NCBI GenBank assembly: GCA_902805475.1
Contig: CADCSX010000003.1
Coordinates: 2,914,001 to 2,978,000 of the forward strand
Direction of reading: 5' to 3'
DNA from: Entonaema liquescens
Taxonomy: Eukaryota; Ascomycota; Sordariomycetes; Xylariales; Xylariaceae
DNA: 64,000 nucleotides
The notes under the pieces were generated by a model that was not told the origin of the DNA, made no database searches, and saw nothing but the letters and a program-made list of their open reading frames with translations. Position 1 is the first letter of the stretch; the number at the start of each line of letters is the position of its first letter. A program made the translations under genes and the position numbers. This document shows, piece by piece, positions 12,813 through 23,831 of this stretch.

Positions 12813-13318
12813 TCACGACTTATTCCGAGTCTTCCGTGCTTCAGCAGCACCCTCCTCGTCATAAGCCTGGACTTCGATCTCAATGTGCATCTCCTCCATG
12901 CCGAGCTGCTTAACGCCAATTTCCGTCCACACCGGTTGATGGTCTGGCATCCAGCGCTTGAAGTTCTCGACGATACGATCGTGTGTAGCCTTAATATCAG
13001 TGCTGTAGGTAACGACGCGGAATGCTTGCGACCAGCCCTTGCCCCCGGCAGTCTTCAGCGCATGGTCGACATTGTCGAAAGCTGTGTCTATTTCATCCTG
13101 AAGATTTTCTTTGATTGCGACTTTGGTGCGATCCCAACCACCTGGTGATTCATGAGTGAGGCTTCAAAATACCTTGAGTAGCTAGTTATTTGGGATGTGT
13201 GTTTACCTTGACCGGAGAGGACTATGACGTCCCCTACACGGATAGCCTGGGTGTAATGCATAGTATCACGAGCCCATTCGCCAACTCCTGGGTACACATA
13301 TGATGGTAGGCCCGCCAT
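12813..13318 (-). CDS. RidA/YjgF/UK114-family protein
   Basis: Small protein of the RidA (YER057c/UK114) superfamily. The founding members deaminate reactive enamine/imine intermediates from PLP enzymes; many fungal paralogs have no assigned substrate. Two exons: 13207-13318 and 12813-13141, joined over a 65-nt intron (donor GTAAAC, acceptor CCAG), giving 146 residues. Family features: an N-terminal strand with YTQAIRVGDVIVLSGQGGWD, the helix VAIKENLQDEIDTAFDNVDHAL, then VVTYSTD and the C-terminal strand MHIEIEVQAY. The arginine before the C-terminal strand that binds carboxylates in classical RidA (usually RxxVEV-like) is not obvious here, as the strand has METHIONINE-rich EEMHIEIEV. This hints at one of the non-canonical Rid subfamilies. 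The tail AEARKTRNKS is charged. Confidence 0.88.
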
Positions 13319-16203
13319 TATGACAGCGAAAGATATGTAAAGATAGTTTAGTAGGGATATATAATTGCTAGAGAGTGGTGCGTGTCTGAGATGATTTGAT
13401 AAGTTGGACTGGGTAGGGCGTCAAACATAACGTCGAACCTACTCATTTATATATTCGTTTGGCCAACATGTTATATGATATAATTGGGTTATATATCTAT
13501 GTAGATGTCGTTTATGAATAACCACCCATACATGTACTCGGAAGGCAAAGCTATCCGCGCGCACCCATGTCACACATGGATTGTCCAACTTATACGGCCT
13601 GTAGAAATTCGAAAGAAAATAGAAAAACTTCCCTTTCAACTCTGGATGGGTTACTGTTAACTGAATCTTATATTTTTCCCAATTGTGAGCTTTGTGGATT
13701 ACATTTAATTTCATAGTAAAATAATAGATAGTCATGTTAATTAAGTCAACATAAATATTCACGAAACATATACTTCATGATCATATGGAGGCCTGTCTTT
13801 TGGACGAGTGATAGTTTCCCCGAATGGTATCCGCCGTCTATGTCAATATTCTCCTTATTGGGACACAGCTTATGTGGTCGAATGGATCATATAATCCCGT
13901 GCCGCGAGTTAATGGGGCCGCCAAGTTGAGCCGGGGACAAGAAGAAATCCGATCTGATTAATCAACCAGACGGGATGAGTATGATAGCCAAGACCGATGG
14001 AGTGGAATTTGAAGAATCGTTTCTATTGGACAGGTCGAGAGGCCTCGAAATCCCGTGCATAAAAGCCTAGTTTATAAACCATTGTTTCCAGTATAACTTT
14101 GAGAATACTTATGGCGCAATGTTCCTCCTTAGTAGCTGGGCGTTCTTTGCAGTCTTTGGTATCATGAAATCATCTTCATCTTGGGCCATCTTACATGCAG
14201 TGGCTACGTGGATACTGTACATTGACATTCTTTGTCGGAAGGATATAATTCCTATCATAACCGGACTGTTGGATCCCGTATGCAAAACATGGACTATTCT
14301 ATATATTCCATCTTCTTTACAGGAGAGTAAGGGAACACTATATCAACACCTCGATGTTTGAACCCTACTTAATTTACGCCAGCCGTGTTCGTAACACGCA
14401 AACGAGGCATATCCGCACTATCTAGATTGGTCCCGGAAATGTACATCGCAATCAAGTCGTCATTTAATTGGTGGGTAACTGCCGACAAATCCACCTCTCT
14501 TCAAAAGCTCCGAAGCGCACGTAGTAGTAGTGTAGTGGCTTGGGGGAAAAGAGGCACTTACTGTTTGCATCACTTCTGACTGCCTGGCAAACACGACCAC
14601 TTTAAACTTCTGGTCTATGAGAGTAGAGACATTGAATAAAAACGTAAGTCTAGGATAGAGATGCTTTTTTTTTTTTTTCAAATAGAAACATTGGGTTCGC
14701 GTGGAATATGACATTGGGAGTTGCGTGTTCGGAACGATCCTTAGCCTTAGAACGTGGCAACACCGAAATCATTTACTCCGAACTAGACGTCCTTAGCGGT
14801 TCTAAATCTACTGGACCGAGCTGGATTTGTCTCCAGTATTGAGGCTGGAGTGGCCGTGTAAGCCGAAGCAAGCGGAGAACGCGGCACGATACGAATACAA
14901 TTGGGTTATCCTTGGTTTTTAGTATCGTTCGAGTTTTTCAAAGTGATGCCACATTGCGGTCGTCATGGTTTATGCTTGAATATTTCCGATGGTCGAGTTT
15001 TATTAAATTGAAATTTCTTAGACATGGATTTGTGGTCGAGGGTTTAAGGGTTGAGAATATGAATGGTTGAAAAGAAAAGCCATGTCTTACATGGCGCCTG
15101 CTGTGTACCTGTATTACTATCTGCATCAGGAAGGGAAGTTGAAAGTTGGGCAGTAACGACATAGTATGGACCGTGCGTTTAAACTCAAACGCGCTCGCTT
15201 GACCGGGGTGCGGGGGCCAGACATGCTTCTAAGGTGCAGCTGTAATCCACTTTTCTTCAACCCAACCCGCGAGATCTACCACCAGCTATCACCAGCAGCC
15301 ACCAGTTAGCGGCTGCCAGCTTTCTCACACCGCATTATCCATCTATCTTGCAGTGACGCCCCCAGACACCTTAGATACAATCCCATAAGTCCGGCAAGAA
15401 ATAAAAAGCATTGACACTCCTGTTTCTTTGTTCTCATTGCTCCTCTTTAGGTTCTTCTTCTCTCTACCTCCCCCTCAACACCATCTTCCTTCACCCCGTC
15501 TAAAGCGTGGTGAAGGTTTTTGCGTGTATAGTGGTACCAGGTAGAGCGTTTCACGATACTTGGCACCAGTGGAGTTCTTGTTCTAAAAGCAGAAACTTTT
15601 CAAAGACCAGGGGGGAAATAGTGCAAATCGGCATTAACCCCCTGGGCTTTGGCCACGAAAAGATCGTCATTTACTCTGGTAACGAGTAACGACGAGAAGA
15701 AGAGAAGAAAAACAACGAACTTGGATATTGTTTTTATTTTTAAGACTTTATCCATTTCAACTTTTTTCTTTTCTTCTTTTTTTTTTCGGCCTCCGCACCT
15801 AATTTCTTTTTTACTTTTTACTTCCTAAGTCCCTGGAAATACTGCTGCCTTAGGGGCACCGGGGGTACTTAAGGTTGTACATCGCCTAAAATCTCAGTTG
15901 GCCAATTGGTGGTGGAAGAAGGGCAATACGTAAGCTGCTAGCTCTGCCCCTTATTCAGCGATGCAGCCCCAGGGATCGGGTGTATCTAATTTTAAAAATT
16001 ACTTGTCCAATTCTAACTTTCAGCCTTTTTGCCAGATCTTTTCCACCACGGCACCAACGACAACATCAATACCATTTCGAGCAGCACTCGCATTCGTTCG
16101 ATCCTAGACCGAAATATCTTAGTTCACTATTCTTTATCTGAATTGATTTCAGCGTCCCATTCTGGCCCTCAATTGTCTTATCTGAAGCTATATTCACGAC
16201 ACA
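13319..16203. other. gene-poor spacer and long leader of the PRA1 gene
   Basis: Nearly 2.9 kb without a supportable gene. Small ORFs at 13439, 14119, 14460 and 15507 lack recognisable motifs. The last 800 bp (about 15400-16200) carry long pyrimidine tracts (15440-15500 and 15745-15830), typical of core promoters and transcription starts of strongly expressed filamentous-fungal genes, and probably hold the promoter and 5' UTR of the PRA1-family gene. A T12 run lies at about 14667. Confidence 0.45.
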
Positions 16204-16737
16204 ATGGCTTCTCGTATTCAGATTCCTCTTGACGTCCTGACGTCGCGCCTCAACATTGGGGATCGCTTCGCTGGATTTCGTAACACTTCTCTTTCCAGCC
16301 GGTTCGCTAATATGCGTCCCGTTGGTGAATTTCTCGACTTCAAGCGTTTATCTAAACCAGAGAATTTCGGTGAGGTCCAGTCGCGTGTCAATTACAACTT
16401 AGGCACCTTCGCAAGCAATTACCTCCTGGTTATCGTTCTCCTTAGCGTTTACGCCTTGATTACGAACCCTCTTCTGCTTTTCGACATCATACTTTTGGGT
16501 GGTGGATTATGGCTCCTTGGTCGACTTAACGGACAGGACCTCACCATTGGTACCTTCCAAGCCACGTCCTCCCAGTTGTATACCGGATTGCTCGTCACCT
16601 GTGGTCTTCTATTTCTTATTGCGTCACCTTTCAGCACTGTCCTATGGCTGATTGGTGCAAGTGGCGTGGTCATCTTTGGCCACGCTTCTTTTATGGACAA
16701 GCCTATCGATGAGGCTTTTTCCGGGGAGGCGGTCTAG
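16204..16737 (+). CDS. PRA1/Yip3-family Rab acceptor
   Basis: Intronless 177-residue protein of the PRA1 family (prenylated Rab acceptor; Yip3 in yeast), which binds prenylated Rab GTPases in ER/Golgi membranes and helps their delivery. Family features: a cytosolic N-terminus of about 65 residues ending in the conserved RVNYNLGTFASNY, a first hydrophobic hairpin (YLLVIVLLSVYALITNPLLL), a linker with GGLWLL, a second hairpin (LLVTCGLLFLIASP and VLWLIGASGVVIFGHASF) and a short acidic tail after DKPIDEAF. The context ACACAATGG fits the start. The 3' end of this frame overlaps an open stretch in another frame that leads into the next gene. Confidence 0.93.
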   Translation: MASRIQIPLDVLTSRLNIGDRFAGFRNTSLSSRFANMRPVGEFLDFKRLSKPENFGEVQSRVNYNLGTFASNYLLVIVLLSVYALITNPLLLFDIILLGGGLWLLGRLNGQDLTIGTFQATSSQLYTGLLVTCGLLFLIASPFSTVLWLIGASGVVIFGHASFMDKPIDEAFSGEAV

Positions 16738-16880
16738 GTGGTCGGCCGCGAGCTCCCAAATCTGCGCCCCAATGGGGAAGACCATCGAGGCGCCCGCGAA
16801 GAGGACGGGGAGAAGAGGAGGAAGACAACATATGGGGTACTGGGCGCCGAGTTGTAGAGGAGTTAGGCAGTGAGGATGGG

Positions 16881-17897
16881 ATGGATACACAGGGTACTGA
16901 TCTGGTAACGACTTCTGGTAGTCGACGGTTTGCTAGTGACCCGCTTCGGTTCACTGGAATAGATTTGAGCAGTGGCAGCCAGCCACGGAACGGTTATGCT
17001 TATGAACATTCGGATGACGAAAACGACTCAACGGAAGATGACTCGGAGGTTGCCTCTGAAGAGGAGGAAGACGACGACGACGAGAATTCAGCCCTTAGGA
17101 GGGAGCTCGATGAGGCTCTAGTGCAATCGGCCCTTTCGAGAATACGGAGAGCCCAAGCCAAGGGCAAGGCGGATGTTAAACTAAACAAGGAGGAACTTGC
17201 AGCTCTTGAACGCAGACGAAAACGCCTACAGGCCGAAAAAGAGGCCGCAAAACGGCGTGGTGGGGGTGATCGGAGACGCAAAGAAAAAGAGGAGCGATAT
17301 GCTATTCCCCTTTCACAGTTCGATGACCCTCAATCTGGTTCAGAGCAAAATCAACTTGCCCCTCCTATGGGACGTTTCCCCCCTCCTAACACCTCGCATT
17401 CACGCCCTCGTTCGGGTGCATCATCTACATCATCCACTCGTCGCCCACAGTCCATCGTGCGAGACTCTCCTCCGTTCGATTATCAATACGTGCATGCACC
17501 ACCCAATCAACGCCACGCCTCGGATCCTACAGCTAAACCCTCATCTTCACGCACATCCCTTATAGAAACAAGAGATCCTTTTCAATACCAAACTGAGGGG
17601 CCACGTGCGACGTACGCCAATGGGGCTGCCGCCGCTAGACTAGACGCAGCGGGTAGAGCTGACCCTGATAGAAGCAGTTCGAGGCATCCTAGAAGGGAGG
17701 CGAGGCACGACTATGAGGACGAGACGGCTAGTGATGATGGAATCAACGACGCACGACTTTCGAGAGGAAGGAGTCGAGGTGAAATCGTGGTGCAAACATC
17801 CCCTTCACCCGAACGCACCAAGAGTAAAAAGTTTTCTCCACCTACCACAGCTACTAAACGGAAATCGGTTGCCCCTAAAAAAAGGAAAGGGAAATGA
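16881..17897 (+). CDS. unknown charged, disordered protein (acidic then basic coiled coil)
   Basis: A 338-codon frame I do not recognise by name. From the ATG at 16881: a neutral start with TSGSRRFASDP; an acidic stretch at about residues 45-75 (runs of D and E); a probable helix/coiled coil at about 75-135 (ALRRELDEALVQSALSRI, LNKEELAALERRRKRLQ) that ends very basic; a Pro/Ser/Arg-rich disordered middle; and a C-terminus with a likely nuclear signal (KRKSVAPKKRKGK). It suggests a nuclear or nucleic-acid-associated protein, but that is inference from composition. The frame stays open upstream to 16713, overlapping the end of the PRA1 gene, with no ATG there; the true 5' end may be a spliced exon or the start at 16881. 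Confidence 0.6.
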   Translation: MDTQGTDLVTTSGSRRFASDPLRFTGIDLSSGSQPRNGYAYEHSDDENDSTEDDSEVASEEEEDDDDENSALRRELDEALVQSALSRIRRAQAKGKADVKLNKEELAALERRRKRLQAEKEAAKRRGGGDRRRKEKEERYAIPLSQFDDPQSGSEQNQLAPPMGRFPPPNTSHSRPRSGASSTSSTRRPQSIVRDSPPFDYQYVHAPPNQRHASDPTAKPSSSRTSLIETRDPFQYQTEGPRATYANGAAAARLDAAGRADPDRSSSRHPRREARHDYEDETASDDGINDARLSRGRSRGEIVVQTSPSPERTKSKKFSPPTTATKRKSVAPKKRKGK

Positions 17898-18330
17898 ATG
17901 AAGTAGTCGTTTAGCTATCTTAATGAGCAAAAGCATACCCGTGTAATATCGATATGAAAAATCATAGTTCATGAGCTTCACCTGTGAACCGTATAATAAT
18001 GATTATAGAACTTTCACTCTGAAGGTATTTTCAGGAAACGGGTTTCTAAATTGCAATAAGTCTAACATGAGGGTATCTATCGTATCGATTCTTTGAATCG
18101 TTTTTAGACGTCAATCATGACCCTGACTCTGTTAAGAATAAGGAATAGTACGAAGTGAAGTATCTCTCAAACCGCTTCCTACAAGCAATCCCAAACGCCA
18201 TCCATAAAGTCGTGGAGATACGGACACACTTAGATCCGTCCGCTCCTTTTACTCATCATAAGCCATTATATACCGCCCCCCAAACCTACCCCGTACCCAA
18301 CTTCTCCCAATTACTTACACACTCCTTAAG
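17898..18330. other. short convergent spacer
   Basis: 3' regions of the charged-protein gene (+) and the one-TM protein gene (-). Nothing else seen. Confidence 0.5.
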
Positions 18331-19219
18331 CTAAGAAAAGAAATCGCGGATACTGCCGAAGAAGCCACGGCCGTGGCTCTCGCTGTGGTACTCCCGCCTT
18401 CGTTCCCATTGGTAGTCACCATCACGGGCCCGGTGAACGGAAAGGCTCTCATTGTTACCAATGCCGCCGGCCATACGCACGGCCTCGCTCATGAGACCGA
18501 CGCTGTCACCCGAGCCGGCGCGAGCCGCAACACCTAGCATACGCTCGATTGTGGGGGGCAGGCGGAGACCAAAGCGGGCTAAGAGCGCAGTTAAAGCGCC
18601 TCCGGTGATCAGAGGCATGATAACTAGCATGAATACCTTGATCGGGTGGCGCTTCGCGTAATATATCAAGTCGCGTAACAGCCGGCGCAGTTTCTTTATT
18701 GTCCGCTGGATGAAGGACGAGCGCGGCTGACGTTTGTAGTACGAATTGGAACGGCCTGTTAGGAACAACCACTGTTAGTCGTTTATGTGTACATGTGGCA
18801 CGTATAGCAACATCATACTCATCCTACGTGGCCAAAAGAAAAAAAAAACTCTGAGAAGTTCATTATGCTTACGTGTCACCCGGTAGATGAATGGGCCCGT
18901 AGAGCAAGCGAACGCACAGAATGGACTAGGATATAGGGATGTGAAAGAGATGAAGAAAAGACTCACCACCGCCGAGGCTGAAGAAACTCCGGGAGCTACC
19001 ATTTCCGAGGCCGAAGAAAGAGCTCCGCGAGCTGCTGTGCTTGCTATAGTGGCTGTCACCACCACCGAAGATGGATCCTGCGCCCGAGTGACGCTTGCTG
19101 CGGTGCGAGCGTGGCGAGTCTCGAGATTTCGAGGATCTGTGGTGGGTGGAGTGAGATTTCCGCGTCGAGTTTGAGACGACGGACTCGGCGTCGTCGTCTT
19201 CCCAGTCGAAGATACCCAT
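18331..19219 (-). CDS. unknown fungal one-TM protein, Ser/Arg/His-rich N-terminus
   Basis: Two exons: 18967-19219 and 18331-18755, separated by a 211-nt intron (donor GTGAGT, acceptor AACAG), giving 225 residues. The N-terminal 85 residues start MGIFDWEDDD and become Ser/His/Arg-rich, then Gly/Phe/Ser-rich (SSFFGLGNG, SFFSLGGG); this looks disordered and phosphorylatable. The second exon has a basic helix (RTIKKLRRLLRDLIYYAKRHP) before a single membrane segment (VFMLVIMPLITGGALTALLA). The tail has SGDSVGLMSEAVRMAGG and ends GFFGSIRDFFS, a probable amphipathic helix. I know no function; the conserved-looking MxxAVxMAGG and GFFGSxRDF ends suggest a real family, perhaps on ER or mitochondrial outer membranes. 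Confidence 0.72.
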
Positions 19220-19281
19220 CGTGAAAAATCTGATACCGAAGATATATATGTATATATAGAAATACGCTAATATATGAACTG

Positions 19282-19302
19282 TATATATATATATATATAT
19301 AT
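19282..19302. repeat. (TA)n microsatellite
   Basis: Uninterrupted TA dinucleotide repeat of about ten units, just upstream of the one-TM protein gene on the minus strand. Confidence 0.95.
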
Positions 19303-19883
19303 GAAGCTGTCTGTCTCACTCAAGCTTGCAGCATATAGTTCTGCAGTGTCGAGTATCACAGAGCTAAGCTACCGTTCGACACGGCGGGGCAAAACGAAGG
19401 GAGAAAAAAAGGAGCCGGAGAAGCAAGCTAAGGGATATTTCTCACAGACAAAACTGCCGGAGCGGATCTTTTATTGAAGATCAAGATCGATTTTCTGATC
19501 TGACGATCTCCGTGGTTCGATAAGCTATAACGCACCGGCCAGCTTGTGAACACTTTCAAAGACGATTTATCCACTTCGGTGGGACGCGGAGTGCTGGAGT
19601 AAAAAATTCAATATGTAAGGTGTTACGGCTTGCAGAGGTCTAGAGGGAAAAGGTATCGTGAAGTTGGAACTGCGAATGAGAGAAGAGAGATCGACTTTTC
19701 TCACCGACAATTCAAGGGGCTGGTCTGGCTGGGCGGGCTGGGCGAACCCCCTGGACGGATCTGCGTTGCCCTAAAACCGCCCAGAACTGGCCCTGGGCTA
19801 GGGCTAGTCTGGATCCGCTCTAGTGGTTTGGTTCCGAGGTGAAGCTTGCAGGTCTGTGGAGTACCTCACCATGTGCGCTGAAC

Positions 19884-20559
19884 TAGGCATGCTCATTATG
19901 CGCATAATAGATCTATTATGCGATATAATGTCATTATACGCTATTATGCGTATAATGCCATACAATTTGCGTATAATGCGTATGACTTAGCGAAAATTTC
20001 TTCGTATATCGTACAACAATAATAACAATACCTATTTTGACCTAAAACACCCTCAGATTCAATCGAAATGCCTCCCAGAGACGATATTACGTTCAGTCAA
20101 TTTACCCCTATCGACCAGGGCTCTTTAGTACAAAAACGGGCTGCTTGTAAGCATTGTAAGGAGTTATGTGCTGGGGGTCAGGTTCATCCAACCTACGCCG
20201 CCATCTAGTCAACTATGCCTTATCAAACGTATTTAAATCGACAAAGATCCGAATCGCCGTCTATTACCTCGTCTATTACCCCAGATAACGAGTCTACTAA
20301 CCCGTATATCCACAAGCTCAGCGCGTCATTTTACGTGTAAGACCCGTAATTGTAATTTTAATCTTATTAAATTCGTACATATATAACCTTAAAAAGCTTC
20401 AAACACAATACTTCAACAGTAAACTAGCCCCATTTTTATACTAGCGCGCCGGATAATCGGGGGTCCCATTCCGTTATGCGCATAATAGATCTATTATGCG
20501 CCATTATGTGTCATTATACGGTATAATGCGTTATGCGCATAGTAAAAATAGCATCTCTA
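19884..20559. mobile_element. non-autonomous hAT-like element, 676 bp
   Basis: Flanked by an exact 8-bp direct repeat, CGCTGAAC, at 19876-19883 and 20560-20567, the target duplication length of hAT transposons. The ends are imperfect 11-bp inverted repeats, TAGGCATGCTC on the left and TAGAGATGCTA (reverse complement) on the right, 8 of 11 identical and of the TAGNNATG type seen in hAT termini. Each end also has a subterminal cluster of TTATGCGCATAA-like words, including an identical 22-bp perfect palindrome (19901-19922 and 20479-20500; centre AGATCT). Inside is a BED-finger relic (20068-20340) and no transposase catalytic region, so it must move in trans if at all. The family assignment rests on TSD length, ends and the BED remnant. 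Confidence 0.82.
20068..20340 (+). pseudogene. BED zinc-finger N-terminus relic of a hAT transposase
   Basis: One reading frame runs from the ATG at 20068 to TAA at 20338, broken by a TAG at 20206-20208. The first part has RAACKHCKELCAGG, the CxxC half of a BED-type finger as found at the N-terminus of hAT transposases, with histidine shortly after. The second part (PYQTYLNRQRSESPSITSS) resembles the disordered linker after BED fingers in fungal hAT proteins. The dimerisation and RNase H-like parts are missing, so this is a fragment captured inside the deleted element. Confidence 0.65.
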
Positions 20560-20878
20560 CGCTGAACCGTTTAAGGCAGCTGGAACTGGGTCAAGATTCC
20601 GGAGGGGCATATTCAAGCCACCGTGGCTAGAGCTTTCAATTATTACTCTTTTCGGAAAGTCGCCTTAAGTTGCGTAGCCACATCTATGACGTCCCTTATT
20701 GGATGCACCTATACACTTTAACCATTCACTACCTAACCCAACACCGCCTAACAAGCCTGATTCAAGAGAAGGTGATGACTTGGCTTTCCGTATTCCTAAA
20801 TCCCTTCATATCTCGTTGAAGTTCACCTTAAAATACTAAGATAATATATTTTACCAATACAAACTTGAAAGACCCAAG

Positions 20879-21798
20879 ATGACCGACAGGGCTCCTCCTA
20901 ACTACTGTACGTCATCAGCTGTCTCCTCTTAGCTCCCGCAACGTCAACCCCACTAACAAGGGATAAACTACAGACAAGATCCTCGAGATCTCGGAGAGTG
21001 CTACTACGCAGCAGATCCGCGATGCCTACAAACGGTGAGCTTACGTATACCCACAAAGTCAACTTATGTAACTATAAGTTTTATATTTAGTTGATTAGTT
21101 ACTAATAAATCCTCTCCACGACTAGAGCAGCCCTCAAAACCCACCCGGATAGAGTTCCGTCAAACTCGCCCGAGCGCCCTGCCCGAACCCGCAAGTTCCA
21201 GCTCGTAAACGACGCTTACTACACGCTCTCCGACGCCACTCGGCGGCGCGAATACGACGCCCAGCGACGACGTTTCGGCAGTGGCGGTCGTGGTGGTGGC
21301 GGGCGCAGCACCTACACGTACGAAGACGCCGAAGACCCGGAGGAATCCGTGCCTCCCGAGACCGGCGGTGGTAGTGGTGGTGGTAGCGGTGGGGCAGCGC
21401 AGAACGCGTACTCGTGGGCGTGGAACTTCTTCACAGGTGGAAACACGAACTCGCAAGAGAACGCGCGGCAGGCGCGGCAGCAAGCGGAGGACGCGCAGTT
21501 CGGCGACGTGTTCGAGGAGATGCTACGCGAGGAGGGGCTCGCGGACCAGGAGACCAACCGGCCGACGAGCAAGTTCTGGAGCATACTCGGCGCGGCGAGC
21601 GGCAGCGTGCTGGGGTTCATCCTGGCGAACATGCCGGGGGCGGTGGCGGGCGCTGTGGCGGGGAATAGGCTGGGCGCGGTGCGGGATGCGAAGGGCAAGA
21701 GCGTGTATGCGGTCTTCCAGGACTTGCCGCAAGATGATCGCGCAAGGTTGTTGGCGCAGCTCGCTACGAGAGTGTTTAGTCACGCCGTGGGGATTTGA
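20879..21798 (+). CDS. J-domain protein (Hsp40 co-chaperone), class C
   Basis: Type III (DNAJC-like) J protein of 253 residues. Exons: 20879-20906, 20974-21034 and 21126-21798 (introns of 67 and 91 nt). The first exon encodes only MTDRAPPNY. Joined, the J-domain starts NYYKILEISESATTQQIRDAY, has the HPD motif in AALKTHPDRVP, and ends FQLVNDAYYTLSDATRRREYDA. A Gly-rich linker follows, then SWAWNFFTG, a helix (FGDVFEEMLREEG) and a Gly/Ala-rich hydrophobic stretch (SILGAASGSVLGFILANMPGAVAGAVAGNRLG) that could be a membrane hairpin. There is no zinc finger. The Gly/Ala segment suggests membrane association, and the HPD motif means it should stimulate an Hsp70 ATPase. The last exon is markedly GC-rich. 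Confidence 0.9.
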
Positions 21799-22583
21799 TG
21801 GAGTTGGGTTTCTACATACTGCTTTGAGAACGCGAACGTACTAGGACTACATAGCCGTGTTCTGTTTACGAGGGTTATTGCGTGGAGTTTGGGTGCGTTT
21901 GCTTTAAAGGTACGAGGGCGGATGGGTAAGGGCAGGCAAGGTTGAGTCGGGAATAGAACTTTAGCAATGAATCGTTATTTTTACTGGTATGAAGGTAATG
22001 GTCTTATATATTACGGACATGAGCATAGACTCATACTGTTTTACTGCAGCATTTATAAGGTATTGTGAAGGTTCCTATATGATTACGAATTCACGTGAAG
22101 TTTAGTATTACACATTTCTACCTAGACATATATTAATTATACTGTCTATTACTGAAACTGAGTGCACTATTAGATAAGATGATTGGAAGGAAGTTGATGT
22201 ACGTAATAGCCAAGTTCAAGTCAATGTTTCAAGCAAAAACAACAAATACTAAAGTTTACGATATTTTTACGGTGCATTACATTATCTGTCACTTCATAAA
22301 TTATGGTTATCTTCTTATCGAAGCTATTTTGCATTAAGGGTCCTAATAGGCAGTCGCGAGTGAGAAAGAGAAAGTTACGCAAAAGCTAGATGACGCTATC
22401 CCATTTGTGGGCGTTTCTCCCCCTCGTACCTGGCAGGGATTACTGTTTCTTCCCCCACCACTCACCACTCATCGCCCGTCTTTGCCGCCCCGGCACCGTC
22501 CTTAAACCCTTGGGCTTTTTACTCTTCAACTGCCAGGATAAGTACCCAATAACTTCTACATCATCTTCAACCGGAAGTCAAAA
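21799..22583. other. intergenic between two same-strand genes
   Basis: AT-rich, then a pyrimidine-rich stretch at about 22400-22520 just before the thioredoxin gene (likely core promoter). No ORF of interest. Confidence 0.5.
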
Positions 22584-23746
22584 ATGGCCAAGCCCATAGA
22601 GATCACGTCGGTCGAGCAGTTCAACGAGTTGTTGAAGAGCTCACGTATTGTGGTAGCAGACTGTAAGTTAGCTTTCCTCCAACCAAGGCCTTGTTCACCA
22701 CCATCCAACTTGCCCCTCCATTTCCATCATCATAGCTGTAACGCGAAGCTGACAAATTGCTCCAACGCGTAGTCTACGCGACTTGGTGCGGACCATGTAA
22801 TCAAATCGCACCCTTCTACGATCAGCTATCAAGATCTCTTTCACGCCCCAAAATTGCGACATTCGTCAAGGTCAATACAGAAGCGGAGGGAGCCAAGGCA
22901 GTCGCAGCCGAATACCGTGTCACGCATCTTCCTACCTTTATAGTATTCCGCGATGGCTCTGTTGCCGAGAAAGTCAAGGGCGCCAACCCGAAGGAACTTC
23001 AAAACATCGTCGAGAATCTAAGTCATAACATCGAACATGCTAAGCAAGGGGAGGGTAGCGGCAGCAGTGCCTCGGGAGGTATTGCTTGGAGGGGAGCTGA
23101 TCTACCCCGAGGTTACACTGACATCTCTGACACCATTGATGTACGAGGACTGGAACTACTGAACGCCGATGAAAGCCACTTTTCTGTTCGAACCCTCTTC
23201 AATAAGGCCAAACCTTCGGCGTTATCCAAGGACAAGGCTGAGAGCAACGAGAAGGACTGGGTAGAAAGCGATACAGACGAGCAGTTACTTCTTTATACGC
23301 CATTCAACTCTGCTGTTAAGCTACACACGATACAGGTATATAGACCCGTTCCACTACATATGGTTCAAGTGCCAAGCTAACGGGTCTTACTAGATTACTT
23401 CTCTACCACCTACAGATGATGAAGACGACGACGACGTACCGATGCGGCCCAGGACCGTCAAGCTCTTTACGAATCGACCGCACAATCTAGGGTTTGACGA
23501 GGCTGACGATATCGACCCGACTCAAACTATTGAGATTAACAACAGCGACTGGAACTCGAATGGTACTGCAAGTCTGGGACTACGATTCGTTCGGTTCCAA
23601 AACATCACTAGCCTTGTTATCTTCGTCGTAGATGGCGATGGAGATAGCGAAAAGGTCCGATTGGACCGGATAAGATTTATTGGCGAATCTGGCGAAAAAG
23701 GGAAATGGGAAAGCTGGAGAAGATCGGCGACGAGCAAGGTGAATAG
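22584..23746 (+). CDS. thioredoxin-PITH protein (TXNL1-like)
   Basis: Cytosolic thioredoxin fused to a C-terminal PITH domain, the layout of human TXNL1, which binds the proteasome through PITH. Exons: 22584-22662, 22773-23335 and 23394-23746, giving about 331 residues. The thioredoxin half has FYATWCGPCNQIAPFY (active-site WCGPC) and the cis-Pro in THLPTFIVF. The PITH half starts near RGYTDISDTIDVRGLELLN and includes LGLRFVRFQNITSLVIFV. As written, the frame runs past the normal end after GESGEK into a low-quality tail stopping at 23831. With one A added to the A5 run at 23695-23699, it reads EMGKLEKIGDEQGE and stops at 23744-23746, which matches the conserved family C-terminus. I take that end as the true one and the missing A as a probable assembly error. 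Confidence 0.92.
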
Positions 23747-23831
23747 AGTGCGACAAGAAAAAAAGGATGGGTGGGTAGGCGAGCACCAATTGCGGTCACG
23801 ATTACTTATGGCGAATGCGGGCAACGAATGA

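Noticed and set aside
14119..14361. 80-codon hydrophobic ORF
   Set aside because: AT-rich spacer, no relatives recognised, no regulatory context.
15507..15689. 60-codon ORF before the PRA1 gene as a separate gene
   Set aside because: It lies in the likely promoter/5' leader; at best an upstream ORF, and nothing supports translation.
21281..21844. 187-codon Arg-rich frame in the J-protein exon
   Set aside because: Shadow of a GC-rich coding exon; the J-protein frame has the conserved motifs.
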